A stretch of DNA of 34,059 nt from assembly GCA_900320025.1 (NCBI GenBank), contig ONQW01000006.1:1-34059 (forward strand). Direction: 5' to 3'. The translations under genes and the position numbers were made by a program. Positions 1-7,471 of this stretch are shown piece after piece. The notes below the pieces were generated by a model. It did no database searches. It was given only the letters and a program-made list of their open reading frames with translations, and was not told the DNA's origin. The DNA comes from an uncultured Lachnospiraceae bacterium (GTDB taxonomy: Bacteria; Bacillota; Clostridia; Lachnospirales; Lachnospiraceae). Each line of letters starts with the position of its first letter. Position 1 is the first letter of the stretch.

Positions 1-1
1 C

Positions 2-574
2 GCTTCCGCCTCCCGGCAGCGGAATGCGGAGGTGATCGCGGCGCAGGGGCGCATTCTTGCCGAGAGTCTCGTGCGCTGTCATATTCCGGTCCGCGTTCTT
101 GCGTTCTGCTCGCTCCGCGGTGTTACGGTGCTCCGCATTCTGAAGGAATGGAAGGAATTTTCCTGCGCGCGGATTCTGGACTACTATGCAGGAGGGTGGA
201 ACCGGGACGGACTGGCCATCAGAACGGCGGACGCACTGCGCATCCGGGAGGATCATCATGCCCGCCGGCTTCTGCTGGTGCTTACGGATGCCAGTCCCAA
301 CGATTCGGCAAAGCTGCCGCCGGTTTCCGGCGGCGTTCTGCGCCGCGAATATGAAGGCGCGCCTGCCGTGGAAGCCGCCGCGTCCGCAGTCCGGGCGGCG
401 CGGGAGGATGGCATTCATACAGCAGCCGTATTTGCCGGTTCCACGGCACATCTCGGGAGTCTGTCCCGGATCTACGGCAAGGAGTATGTGTGCATCCGCA
501 AGCTGGATCAGCTCGCCGCGGCGGTTCTGGAGCTGCTCCGGATGACGCTGCAGGAAAACGAGAACCGGAGCTGA
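2..574 (+). CDS. VWA-domain protein, NorD/CobT-like (3' part only)
   Basis: The reading frame is open from the first base of the window, so this is the C-terminal part of a longer gene. A GTG at 32 is in frame but is not needed as a start. The first residues read ASASRQR, which fits the MIDAS metal-site motif DxSxS of a von Willebrand factor A domain with its leading Asp just outside the window. The later stretches LAFCSLRG, GGWNRDGLAIR and LLLVLTDASPND are typical of the VWA domain at the end of nitric-oxide-reductase-activation (NorD) and cobaltochelatase CobT-like proteins. In known systems these work with a MoxR-type AAA ATPase to remodel or load metal into a partner enzyme. That ATPase would be expected upstream, outside this window. 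The family call is fairly safe. The substrate is unknown. Confidence 0.75.
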   Translation, partial: ASASRQRNAEVIAAQGRILAESLVRCHIPVRVLAFCSLRGVTVLRILKEWKEFSCARILDYYAGGWNRDGLAIRTADALRIREDHHARRLLLVLTDASPNDSAKLPPVSGGVLRREYEGAPAVEAAASAVRAAREDGIHTAAVFAGSTAHLGSLSRIYGKEYVCIRKLDQLAAAVLELLRMTLQENENRS

Positions 575-680
575 CGGGATCAGATGCTGATAGCGGGGGA
601 GAACAAGATCGTGCTGGCAGAAATGCTCTGTCCGGGCATCAGGAATGACGACAAGGAAGGACGGCATCAGGAGGCGGCGA

Positions 681-1013
681 ATGTGGCATCTTTTTGAGAA
701 AAAAGTTTTGATTTACAGCAAGAAGGACAAGGACACCTGGTGGCGGATCCGGGAGGCGTTCCGGCAGGGAGGCATCCGGAGGGTATCTGCCGGACACTAC
801 TCCGATGACCCTGTGGCGCCGAACGGGATCGGAGGGATGCTCGATCCGCGTGATTTCGGCACCGGAGGCCGGATCGACCGGGATACCTACTACATCCGTG
901 TACCGGCTTCAGAGGAGGCGAAAGCACAGCAGTGCATCCGGAGCAGCGGACTGGTTGCGGAGATAGAGAGCAGAAAGCCAGAACGGGAAGACGATACGAC
1001 GCGTTTCGACTGA
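681..1013 (+). CDS. Small hypothetical protein, 110 aa
   Basis: I chose the ATG at 681 because AGGAGG at 669-674 lies six bases upstream. The in-frame ATG at 645 has no comparable site. The product is small and charged, begins MWHLFEKKVLIYSKKD, and has no membrane segment or signal peptide. It contains GGMLDPRDFGTGGRIDRDTYYIRV and ends in a hydrophilic tail. The pattern of a strand (KKVLIYS), a helix and then a 'DTYYIRVPASEEAKAQQ' stretch resembles small ferredoxin-fold signal-transducing-like proteins, but I do not recognise the family and assign no function. It stands about 106 bases after the VWA gene and 181 bases before nth. A tandem duplication follows its stop codon. Confidence 0.6.
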   Translation: MWHLFEKKVLIYSKKDKDTWWRIREAFRQGGIRRVSAGHYSDDPVAPNGIGGMLDPRDFGTGGRIDRDTYYIRVPASEEAKAQQCIRSSGLVAEIESRKPEREDDTTRFD

Positions 1014-1045
1014 CGTGGGCGCCGCCGGCACCTGTGATCCAATAT

Positions 1046-1130
1046 GGAAGAAAGCCGGTGCAGGCATTCCTGAGGGAAGTAAAGGACGGAAGAAAGGCGG
1101 TGCGGGCATTCCCGAGGGGGAGTAAAGGAC
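1046..1130. repeat. Two-copy 42/43-bp tandem duplication
   Basis: Units 1046-1087 and 1088-1130 both begin GGAAGAAAG and end AGTAAAGGAC. They differ at a few bases plus one indel. The repeat fills most of the gap between the small hypothetical gene and nth. The tail GTAAAGGACGCGG resembles the end of the dispersed element described at 2181, 14301 and 23071. Confidence 0.8.
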
Positions 1131-1194
1131 GCGGTACTGGGTAAAAAGACAAAAATGCGGTATGATATCCGGAACACAGGGAGGAGCGCCGCAG

Positions 1195-1884
1195 ATGAAC
1201 GAGGAACAGAACGAGAAACAAAACGAAGAAACGAAAAAGCAGCTCGCGCTGGAGGTGATCCGGCGGCTGAAAAAGGAATATCCGGACACGCACTGCACGC
1301 TGGCGTATCAGGACGCATGGCAGCTATTGGTGAGCGTGCGCCTGGCGGCGCAGTGTACGGATAAGCGGGTCGATCAGACGACGCCGCTGCTCTATGCAAA
1401 ATTCCCGACGGTGGCGGCACTTGCTGCTGCGCCGGTAGAGGAAATTGAGGAGATCGTGAGGCCCTGTGGCCTGGGCCGCAGCAAGGCCCGCGATATCTCA
1501 GCGTGCATGAAGGTACTGCACACGGAGTACCACGATCTGGTTCCGGACACGATGGAGGAGCTGCTGAGGCTGCCGGGCGTCGGCCGCAAGAGCGCCAATC
1601 TGGTGCTCGGGGATGTGTTCGGCAAGCCGGCGATCGTCACGGACACGCACTGTATCCGGCTCTCCAATCTCATCGGACTGGTTGATGGGATAAAGGAGCC
1701 AGAAAAGGTGGAGCGGGCACTGCGGGCAATCGTCCCGCCGGAGGAAGGAAACCAGCTCTGTCACCGCCTGGTGGACCATGGTCGCGCCGTCTGCATCGCG
1801 AGACGCCCGCAGTGCGGCATGTGCTGCCTGCGCGATATCTGCCGATATTGGAAGGAACACAGCGGGGAACAGCAGGATGAGTGA
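1195..1884 (+). CDS. nth: Endonuclease III, base-excision repair glycosylase/AP lyase
   Basis: Removes oxidised pyrimidines from DNA and nicks the abasic site. The 229-aa product has the helix-hairpin-helix LPGVGRKSANL with catalytic Lys at about residue 132, and the catalytic Asp at about 150 in VTDTHC. The C-terminal 4Fe-4S cluster has its exact spacing, C200-x6-C207-x2-C210-x5-C216. I start at the ATG at 1195, with AGGGAGGA at 1178-1185 upstream. A longer in-frame ATG at 1162 would add 11 residues unlike the family and would place the ribosome site inside the gene. A TATGAT at 1161-1166 could be a -10 box, but I see no convincing -35. The stop overlaps the next gene by 8 bases, so the two are probably co-translated. 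Confidence 0.96.
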   Translation: MNEEQNEKQNEETKKQLALEVIRRLKKEYPDTHCTLAYQDAWQLLVSVRLAAQCTDKRVDQTTPLLYAKFPTVAALAAAPVEEIEEIVRPCGLGRSKARDISACMKVLHTEYHDLVPDTMEELLRLPGVGRKSANLVLGDVFGKPAIVTDTHCIRLSNLIGLVDGIKEPEKVERALRAIVPPEEGNQLCHRLVDHGRAVCIARRPQCGMCCLRDICRYWKEHSGEQQDE

Positions 1885-2149
1885 GAACCGGGAAGAAAAG
1901 AAGAACCCTCGCTTCTGCCGCCGCTGCCTGCTTGAGGAGGCGGACCCGGAGGCATACCAGCGCGACCTCGCGTCCGTGCTCGCGCGCATGGACAGCGAAA
2001 CCAGAACACCGTCTGCGGAATATGAAAGGCGTCTCGACGCCTGCCGCGCCTGTGACAGACTGAATGCCGGGACCTGCGAGGCGTGCGGATGCTATGTCGA
2101 GCTGCGCGCGGCAGTCCGCCGGCAGAGATGCCCCTATCGGAAGTGGTGA
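1877..2149 (+). CDS. DUF6171-type cysteine-rich protein, 90 aa
   Basis: A small soluble protein with two cysteine groups: FCRRCLLEE near the start, then CRACDRLNAGTCEACGCYVELRAA and a late RCPYRKW. The spacing suggests one or two zinc ribbons. This layout (N-terminal CxxC, a YERRLDAC helix, GTCEACGCYVE and a closing CP..KW) matches the DUF6171 family common in Lachnospiraceae, for which I know no established function. The start at 1877 lies inside the last codons of nth. Translational coupling with nth is therefore likely, but that does not prove a repair role. Longer in-frame starts upstream would all lie within nth. Confidence 0.8.
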   Translation: MSENREEKKNPRFCRRCLLEEADPEAYQRDLASVLARMDSETRTPSAEYERRLDACRACDRLNAGTCEACGCYVELRAAVRRQRCPYRKW

Positions 2150-2180
2150 AGGCTATGACGGAATAGTCATCTTTGTACCC

Positions 2181-2226
2181 TGCCGCGTTCTTTGCGGCAT
2201 CTGCGGGAGAAACGTCAGAATGGGCT
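2181..2226 (-). repeat. Dispersed intergenic element, copy A
   Basis: Read on the minus strand this 46-bp stretch begins AGCCCATTC and ends AAAGAACGCGGCA. It matches the element at 23071-23116 at about 39 of 46 positions. Its last 31 bases match 14301-14331 at about 28 of 31. It contains a small hairpin, GCCGC/GCGGC, around AAAGAAC. A second inverted repeat (2204-2212 with 2226-2234) overlaps it. Confidence 0.75.
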
Positions 2227-2264
2227 TTCTCCCGGAGAGGGATATTGGTGCCAGCGGCACCAAT
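2204..2264. other. Two hairpins in the xfp upstream region
   Basis: CGGGAGAAA at 2204-2212 pairs with 2226-2234 (9 bp). ATTGGTGCC at 2244-2252 pairs perfectly with GGCACCAAT at 2256-2264 around a 3-nt AGC loop. Neither is followed by a T-run, so neither is a clear terminator. In the rest of the 2150-2432 gap I see only a possible -10 box (TAGAAT, 2371-2376) without a convincing -35. Confidence 0.6.
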
Positions 2265-2432
2265 GTCAGTTTGTGAAGGCGGCCGCTCGTCATCGGGTGC
2301 GGAGCACGAGATAAAAGCGGCGTATCAACGCCACTTTCAAACTTATCTCGCAGAACAAGCGGCCATACGGTAGAATAAGGGCGTAGCTTTCACGAACCAT
2401 TACTTGCAAGAGAGTTAAGAAGGGAGACTGAT

Positions 2433-4826
2433 ATGAGTGAATGCACCACCGGAACGATTCCGGAGAAGGGACCGATCACGGACGAGCTGCTGGAGAGGAT
2501 GAACCGGTACTGGCGTGCGGCCAATTATCTGAGCGCCTGCCAGCTGTATCTGCTGTCCAATCCGCTGCTGAAGGAGCCGCTGACCTGGGATATGATCAAG
2601 AAGAAGATCGTCGGACACTGGGGCACGGTGCCGGGACAGAATTTTGTCTTCGTGCATCTGAACCGGGCAATCAAGCGGTACGATCTGGACCTGATTCTGC
2701 TCTCCGGGCCCGGACACGGCGGAAATTTCTATATTGCGAATGATTATCTCGACGGCACCTACAGTGAGGTGTATCCGAACATCTCGCAGGACGAGGCCGG
2801 CATGCAGAAGCTGTTCAAGCAGTTCTCTTTCCCGGGCGGCGTGCCGTCGCACTGCGCGCCGGAGACGCCGGGTTCGATCAATGAGGGCGGCGAGCTGGGC
2901 TATTCCATCGCACACGCATTCGGAGCGGTCTTCGACAATCCGGATCTGATTGCGGCGGTCACGGTCGGCGACGGCGAGGCGGAAACCGGTCCGCTTGCCA
3001 CGAGCTGGCAGTCCAACAAATTCCTGAATCCGGTCAGCGACGGTGCGGTGCTGCCGATTCTGCATCTGAACGGATATAAGATCGCGAATCCGACGATTTT
3101 TGCCCGCATGAGCCATCAGGAGATCACGGACTTCTTCCATGGCTGCGGGTGGGAGCCGTATTTTGTCGAAGGTGACGATCCGATGACGATGCACCGGAAG
3201 ATGGCGGAGACGATGGATACCGTCATCGAATCCATCCGGGCGATTAAGAAGCACGCGCGGGAGACAGGAGACACGACGAGGCCGGTGTGGCCGATGATCG
3301 TGCTGCGCACGCCGAAGGGCTGGACCGGGCCGAAGGTGGTCGACGGCAACCGGATCGAAGGGAACTTCCTGGCGCATCAGGTCCCGGTCATGATGGACAA
3401 GCCGGAGCATCTGCAGATTCTTTCGGACTGGCTTCACAGTTACCATCCGGAGGAGCTGTTCGATGAAAAGGGACATCTCCTGCCGGAGCTGGCGGCGCTC
3501 GCGCCGACCGGAGAGCACCGTATCGGAGCCAATCCGCACGGCAACGGCGGCAAGCTGCTGCGCGATCTGCGTATGCCTGATTTCCGCGACTATGCCTTCG
3601 ACATCGGAGAGAAGCACGGCGCAAGGGACGGGCAGGACATGACCGAGCTCGGCAAGTTCGTGCGTGACATCTTCAAGCTGAACGACGACGCGAAGAATTT
3701 CCGCATCTTCGGGCCGGATGAGACCAACTCCAACAGGCTGAACCATGTTTTTGACGTGCAGAACCGCGACTGGAACTCCGAACATCTCGACACGGACGAC
3801 CATCTCGATCCGTACGGCCGTGTCATGGATTCCATGCTGTCCGAGCATATGTGCGAGGGCTGGCTCGAGGGCTACCTCCTGACCGGCAGACACGGATTTT
3901 TCGCGACCTACGAGAGTTTTGCGAGAATCATCGACTCCATGGCGGCGCAGCACGCAAAATGGCTGAAGGTCTGCAACCAGCTCTCCTGGCGTGAGGAGAT
4001 CGCGTCGCTCAACCTGATCATGTGCTCCACCGTCTGGCAGCAGGACCACAACGGCTTCACGCACCAGGATCCGGGGTTCATGGACCACATCGCAAACAAA
4101 AAGGCGGATGTCGTCCGCATCTATCTGCCGCCGGATACCAACTGCCTGCTGTCCACCATGGACCATTGCCTGCGCAGCAAGAACTATGTCAACGTCATTG
4201 TGGCCTCCAAGCATCCCCGTCCGCAGTGGCTGTCAATGTCCGAGGCGGTACGCCACTGCACCCAGGGCATCGGCATCTGGGAATGGGCGTCGAACGACCA
4301 GGGACAGGATCCGGATATCGTGTTTGCCTGCGCCGGTGAGACTCCGACACTGGAAGCGCTGGCGGCCGTGAGCATTCTGAACAGAGAGCTGCCGGATGTC
4401 AAAATCCGCTTCATCAATGTCGTGGACCTCTTCAAGCTCCAGCCGCACAGCGAGCATCCGCACGGCCTCACGGACGAGGAGTATGACATGCTCTTCACGA
4501 AGGACAAGCCGGTCATCTTTAATTTCCACGGCTATGCCGGCCTGATTCACGAGCTGACCTACCGCCGTCACAACAACCGCCTGATCCACGTCCGCGGATA
4601 CAAGGAGGAAGGCACCATCACCACGCCGTTTGATGTCCGGGTACAGAATGACATCGACCGGTTCCACCTCGTGCAGACTGCCCTCCGCTACCTGCCGCAG
4701 CTCGGCAACAAGGGCGCCTACCTTTACCAGAAGATGAGCGACAAGCTCGTGGAGCACAAACAGTACATCCACGAATACGGGCAGGATCTCCCGGAGGTCG
4801 CGAACTGGAAGTGGGAGAAGAACTGA
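2433..4826 (+). CDS. xfp: Xylulose-5-phosphate/fructose-6-phosphate phosphoketolase
   Basis: A thiamine-diphosphate enzyme that cleaves xylulose 5-phosphate, and in many homologues fructose 6-phosphate, with phosphate to acetyl phosphate plus a shorter sugar phosphate. It feeds acetate/ATP formation. At 797 aa it has the family's usual length and is complete. Visible motifs are [14 protein letters not shown] near the N-terminus, GPGHGG at about residue 92, the ThDP motif [14 protein letters not shown] at about 179-192, and [10 protein letters not shown] in the middle domain. The start at 2433 follows AAGGGAG (2420-2426). The gene is monocistronic in appearance, with a 283-bp gap before it and a palindrome after it. 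Its cofactor is the vitamin handled by the next gene block, but shared regulation is not shown. Substrate preference (X5P only or dual) cannot be read from sequence by eye. Confidence 0.97.
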   Translation: MSECTTGTIPEKGPITDELLERMNRYWRAANYLSACQLYLLSNPLLKEPLTWDMIKKKIVGHWGTVPGQNFVFVHLNRAIKRYDLDLILLSGPGHGGNFYIANDYLDGTYSEVYPNISQDEAGMQKLFKQFSFPGGVPSHCAPETPGSINEGGELGYSIAHAFGAVFDNPDLIAAVTVGDGEAETGPLATSWQSNKFLNPVSDGAVLPILHLNGYKIANPTIFARMSHQEITDFFHGCGWEPYFVEGDDPMTMHRKMAETMDTVIESIRAIKKHARETGDTTRPVWPMIVLRTPKGWTGPKVVDGNRIEGNFLAHQVPVMMDKPEHLQILSDWLHSYHPEELFDEKGHLLPELAALAPTGEHRIGANPHGNGGKLLRDLRMPDFRDYAFDIGEKHGARDGQDMTELGKFVRDIFKLNDDAKNFRIFGPDETNSNRLNHVFDVQNRDWNSEHLDTDDHLDPYGRVMDSMLSEHMCEGWLEGYLLTGRHGFFATYESFARIIDSMAAQHAKWLKVCNQLSWREEIASLNLIMCSTVWQQDHNGFTHQDPGFMDHIANKKADVVRIYLPPDTNCLLSTMDHCLRSKNYVNVIVASKHPRPQWLSMSEAVRHCTQGIGIWEWASNDQGQDPDIVFACAGETPTLEALAAVSILNRELPDVKIRFINVVDLFKLQPHSEHPHGLTDEEYDMLFTKDKPVIFNFHGYAGLIHELTYRRHNNRLIHVRGYKEEGTITTPFDVRVQNDIDRFHLVQTALRYLPQLGNKGAYLYQKMSDKLVEHKQYIHEYGQDLPEVANWKWEKN

Positions 4827-4850
4827 CAGACTGCTGAGAAAAGGCGGATT

Positions 4851-4919
4851 TTGTCCCTGACAAGTTTAGCTTGTTTGGGACAAAAATTGTCCCAAACAAG
4901 CTAAACTTGTCAGGGACAA
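4851..4919. repeat. 33-bp perfect inverted repeat with AAA loop
   Basis: Arms 4851-4883 and 4887-4919 are exact reverse complements around a 3-nt loop. Each arm is also an imperfect palindrome on its own: TTGTCCC with GGGACAA at the ends, and CAAG with CTTG inside. The DNA or RNA could therefore form either one long hairpin or two short ones. It begins 24 bases after the xfp stop and could end that transcript, though it lacks the T-run of a classical intrinsic terminator. Its right arm contains the -35 box of the thiamine promoter. Confidence 0.95.
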
Positions 4920-4935
4920 TTCCCGGGTGTAAGAT
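4907..4935 (+). promoter_or_regulatory. Predicted sigma-A promoter of the thiamine block
   Basis: TTGTCA (4907-4912) and TAAGAT (4930-4935) are separated by 17 bp. The -35 has one mismatch to consensus and the -10 two. Transcription would start near 4942, just ahead of the TPP aptamer. The -35 lies inside the right arm of the palindrome. Confidence 0.6.
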
Positions 4936-4953
4936 AGCGAACGAATTGAATAA

Positions 4954-5132
4954 CGGCTAGGGGAGCTATTGCTGAGAAATCTTCCTGCCAATGGCAGAGA
5001 AGACGACCCTTATTACTTGATCCGGACAATACCGGCGAAAGGAAGCAGATTCCAGAGAATATCCGGCTTCGGCTGTTTATTTGGTATGGAATGATAAAGT
5101 CCCCCTCCGTGCAGAATTGGAAGGAGGACTTT
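4954..5132 (+). promoter_or_regulatory. TPP riboswitch with SD-occluding hairpin, upstream of thiT
   Basis: The aptamer spans about 4954-5047. It has the conserved CTGAGA at 4972-4977 (pyrimidine-sensing side) and ACTTGATCCGGACAATACC starting at 5015, close to the THI-box consensus. GCT (4956-4958) with AGC (5044-5046) can close P1, and GGG with CCCT forms P2. A variable P3 hairpin lies around 4981-5003. Downstream, AAAGTCC (5096-5102) pairs with GGACTTT (5126-5132) and TCC (5106-5108) with GGA. This buries the thiT ribosome site AAGGAGG (5121-5127), and a T-run follows directly. The hairpin could act as a terminator, as a translational switch, or both. TPP binding is expected to repress the genes downstream. 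Confidence 0.92.
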
Positions 5133-5135
5133 TTT

Positions 5136-5819
5136 ATGTCTGTAAGGATGCTTGGCGGTTTGTTTGCGACGCTCTCGGAGGATGGTTCCTACAATCTGAC
5201 GACGGGCGGATACACGGTGCTGGTGCTGGTGATGATCGCGGCGCTTCTGCTCGCCTGTTTCCTGATGAAGGCGGATCAGAAGGCAAAGGGGACGCGCAAG
5301 CTGGTTTTCTCCGCGATGGCGATCGCGCTCGCGTTTGTCACCTCGTTCATCAAGTTTCTGCATCTGCCGATGGGCGGCAGTATCACGCTGTTCTCGATGT
5401 TCTTCATCACGCTGATCGGCTATTGGTACGGGCTTGGCAGCGGCATTCTCTGCGGTGTGGCCTACGGCATTCTGCAGCTGGTGGTGGATCCGTACATCAT
5501 CAGTGTGCCGCAGATGCTGGTGGATTATATTTTCGCCTTCGGCGCGCTGGGTCTTTCCGGCGTTTTTCACAAGGCAAAACACGGCCTTCTCAAGGGGTAT
5601 CTGCTGGCGGTATTCGGCCGCTGGTGCTTCGCCACGCTGTCCGGTGTGATCTTCTTCGGCTCCTACGCGGCGGATTACGGGATGAGTCCGTTTGCCTACT
5701 CTGCGGCATACAACGGTCTGTATATCGGCGTGGAGGCGGCCATCACGACGGTAATTCTCTGTATTCCGGCGGTGTCAAAGGCACTTGCGAAGGTCAAGGC
5801 GCTGGCGGTGCAGGAGTAG
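5136..5819 (+). CDS. thiT: Thiamine transporter ThiT, ECF S component
   Basis: Membrane protein that binds thiamine and delivers it through a shared ECF energising module (EcfA, EcfA', EcfT). No such module is in this window. The 227-aa product has about six hydrophobic segments. It carries the family core FSAMAIALAFVTSFIKFLHLPMGGSITLFSM in its first half, then GYWYGLGSGILCGVAYGILQ, DPYIISVPQMLVDYIFAFG and SGVIFFGSYAADYG. It has about 35 extra N-terminal residues with an additional hydrophobic segment before the conserved core, longer than the compact ThiT proteins I know. The start at 5136 follows AAGGAGG (5121-5127), which is occluded by the riboswitch hairpin. That context supports thiamine as the substrate. 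Confidence 0.93.
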   Translation: MSVRMLGGLFATLSEDGSYNLTTGGYTVLVLVMIAALLLACFLMKADQKAKGTRKLVFSAMAIALAFVTSFIKFLHLPMGGSITLFSMFFITLIGYWYGLGSGILCGVAYGILQLVVDPYIISVPQMLVDYIFAFGALGLSGVFHKAKHGLLKGYLLAVFGRWCFATLSGVIFFGSYAADYGMSPFAYSAAYNGLYIGVEAAITTVILCIPAVSKALAKVKALAVQE

Positions 5820-5857
5820 ATGATGGAAGCCGCAAAGGACGCGGCAAGGGGATAAGG

Positions 5858-6406
5858 ATGAATAAAAATATCAGAAAACTGGTTGTCTCTGGCATGCTGA
5901 CGGCGGTTGTGGTAGTGCTGTCGCCGTATTTCACATTTCCGGTATTCGGGTCAAAATGCGCGCCGCTGCAGCATATGGTGAATGTATTTGCAGCGGTTCT
6001 GCTCGGCCCCTTCTGGGGCGTCGGCATCGCGTTCTGCATCTCCCTCATCCGGAATCTGATCGGCACGGGGACGCTGCTGGCTTTCCCGGGCAGCATGATC
6101 GGCGCGCTGCTCTGCGGCGTCGTCTACTGGAAGTGGAAGAAGCTGGTACCGACCTATTTTGCCGAGGTCCTCGGAACCGGCGTGATCGGCGGAATGGTCT
6201 GCTTCCCGGTGGCAAAATTCCTGATGGGCAACGAGACGGCGGCGCTCTTCACGTTTGTCGTTCCCTTCCTCATCAGCACGGCCGGCGGCACGATTCTCGC
6301 AGCGGTATTGATCGGTATTTTGAAGAAGTCCGGTGCGCTCGGCTATCTGAAGGGACTCCTGGAGGACGGAAAGGCGGAGAAGAACACCACGGCCAGGACA
6401 GTATAA
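5858..6406 (+). CDS. thiW: ThiW, ECF S component for a thiamine precursor
   Basis: A 182-aa hydrophobic membrane protein containing SPYFTFPVFGSKCAPLQHMVNVFAAVLLG, then WGVGIAFCISLIRNLIGTGTLLAFPGSMIGALL. These are the signature stretches of the ThiW family. ThiW genes occur under TPP riboswitches and are thought to import the thiazole moiety or a related precursor through the shared ECF module. Direct evidence for the substrate is limited. GGGGATAAGG precedes the ATG at 5858. It lies 38 bases after thiT and is probably on the same transcript. The linker between them contains GCCGCAAAGGACGCGGCA, which resembles the hairpin core of the dispersed element. Confidence 0.9.
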   Translation: MNKNIRKLVVSGMLTAVVVVLSPYFTFPVFGSKCAPLQHMVNVFAAVLLGPFWGVGIAFCISLIRNLIGTGTLLAFPGSMIGALLCGVVYWKWKKLVPTYFAEVLGTGVIGGMVCFPVAKFLMGNETAALFTFVVPFLISTAGGTILAAVLIGILKKSGALGYLKGLLEDGKAEKNTTARTV

Positions 6407-6500
6407 GGGAACACCGGGGGATCACAGCATCAGGCCGCCATTGACGTGCCGTGCACACTGCACGTCATGGACAGAGTATCAGGGAATACAGAGGTATCAC

Positions 6501-6533
6501 AGCGGCAGACCGGGGGCACCACCTTCTGCCGCT
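6501..6533. other. Inverted repeat between thiW and thiD
   Basis: AGCGGCAGA (6501-6509) pairs exactly with TCTGCCGCT (6525-6533) around a 15-nt loop. It is followed by CTATAAAATAATG rather than a T-run, so it is at best a weak terminator or processing site. A second small inverted repeat, GACGTGC/GCACGTC, lies near 6443-6467. No second TPP aptamer is visible in this 171-bp gap. Confidence 0.5.
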
Positions 6534-6577
6534 CTATAAAATAATGCCAGGGCGGAAAGCCCGGAAAGGACTCAGCG

Positions 6578-7471
6578 ATGAGAACAGCATTAACAATCGC
6601 CGGAAGTGATTCCAGCGGAGGCGCCGGCATTCAGGCAGATATCAAGACGATGATGGCAAACGGCGTGTTTGCCATGAGCGCGGTCACTGCGCTCACTGCT
6701 CAGAATACGACCGGCGTGACAGCAATCCTTGACAGTACACCGGAGTTTCTGGAGGCACAGATCGACGCGGTCTTCACCGATATTTTCCCGGACGCGGTCA
6801 AAATCGGCATGGTATCCGCAAGTCCGCTGATCCGCAGTATCGCAAAGAAGCTGCGGCAGTATGCGCCCAGCTATGTTGTCGTCGATCCGGTGATGGTCGC
6901 GACGAGCGGAGCAAAACTCATCAGCGATGAGGCAGTGAGCACTCTGAAGGAGGAGCTTCTTCCGATCGCCACGGTCATCACGCCGAATATTCCGGAGGCA
7001 GAGGTTCTCTCCGGACTGGAGATCCGCTCCGCGGAGGACATGCTCCGCGCGGCGGAGAGTATCTATGACCGGTATCACTGCGCCGTGCTGTGCAAGGGCG
7101 GCCACAGCCTGAATGATGCCAATGATCTTCTGTTTGCAGAGGGCGGGCACCGCTGGTTTATGGGAAAACGCATCGACAATCCCAACACACATGGGACCGG
7201 CTGTACGCTTTCCAGCGCGATCGCAGCCAATCTGGCCAAGGGTTTTGATCTTGAAACGTCTGTCGCGCGCGCCAAGGAATACATCTCCGGAGCGCTCGGC
7301 GCCATGCTGGATCTGGGACACGGCAGCGGTCCGATGAATCACGCCTTTGACCAGCACGGCAGGTTCATGGAGGAGGCACCGGCTGCTTCGGAGGCTGGGA
7401 CTGCAGCTTCAAAGACGGGCACTGCGGACCGGAACGATGCGGCGAAGCCGCAGAAAGGGGGCCGCGCATGA
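6578..7471 (+). CDS. thiD: Hydroxymethylpyrimidine/phosphomethylpyrimidine kinase
   Basis: Phosphorylates 4-amino-5-hydroxymethyl-2-methylpyrimidine and its monophosphate for thiamine synthesis or salvage. It starts TIAGSDSSGGAGIQADIKTM, the ribokinase-like N-terminal motif. It continues with DPVMVATSGAKL and VITPNIPEAEVLSG, and ends with the anion-hole motif NPNTHGTGCTLSSAIAANLA. The 297-aa length exceeds the usual 260-270. The extra residues form a C-terminal tail rich in Ala, Gly and Thr with an internal duplication (ASEAGTA, then ASKTGTA), probably disordered. The start at 6578 follows AAAGGA (6565-6570). The stop overlaps the start of cytX by 4 bases (ATGA), which indicates coupling of the kinase to its likely transporter. 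Confidence 0.96.
   Translation: MRTALTIAGSDSSGGAGIQADIKTMMANGVFAMSAVTALTAQNTTGVTAILDSTPEFLEAQIDAVFTDIFPDAVKIGMVSASPLIRSIAKKLRQYAPSYVVVDPVMVATSGAKLISDEAVSTLKEELLPIATVITPNIPEAEVLSGLEIRSAEDMLRAAESIYDRYHCAVLCKGGHSLNDANDLLFAEGGHRWFMGKRIDNPNTHGTGCTLSSAIAANLAKGFDLETSVARAKEYISGALGAMLDLGHGSGPMNHAFDQHGRFMEEAPAASEAGTAASKTGTADRNDAAKPQKGGRA

Noticed and set aside
2415..4214. 599-aa open frame on the minus strand opposite xfp
   Set aside because: It is a shadow of the GC-rich xfp gene. Its translation is rich in Arg, His and Val with no domain, and xfp is certain.
5081..5857. N-terminal extension of thiW in the frame open from 5081
   Set aside because: It runs through thiT in another frame. The ATG at 5858 has its own GGGGATAAGG and gives the canonical ThiW start.
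6407..6577. Second TPP riboswitch in front of thiD
   Set aside because: The gap has hairpins but neither CTGAGA nor the ACCTGATCTGG-type segment.
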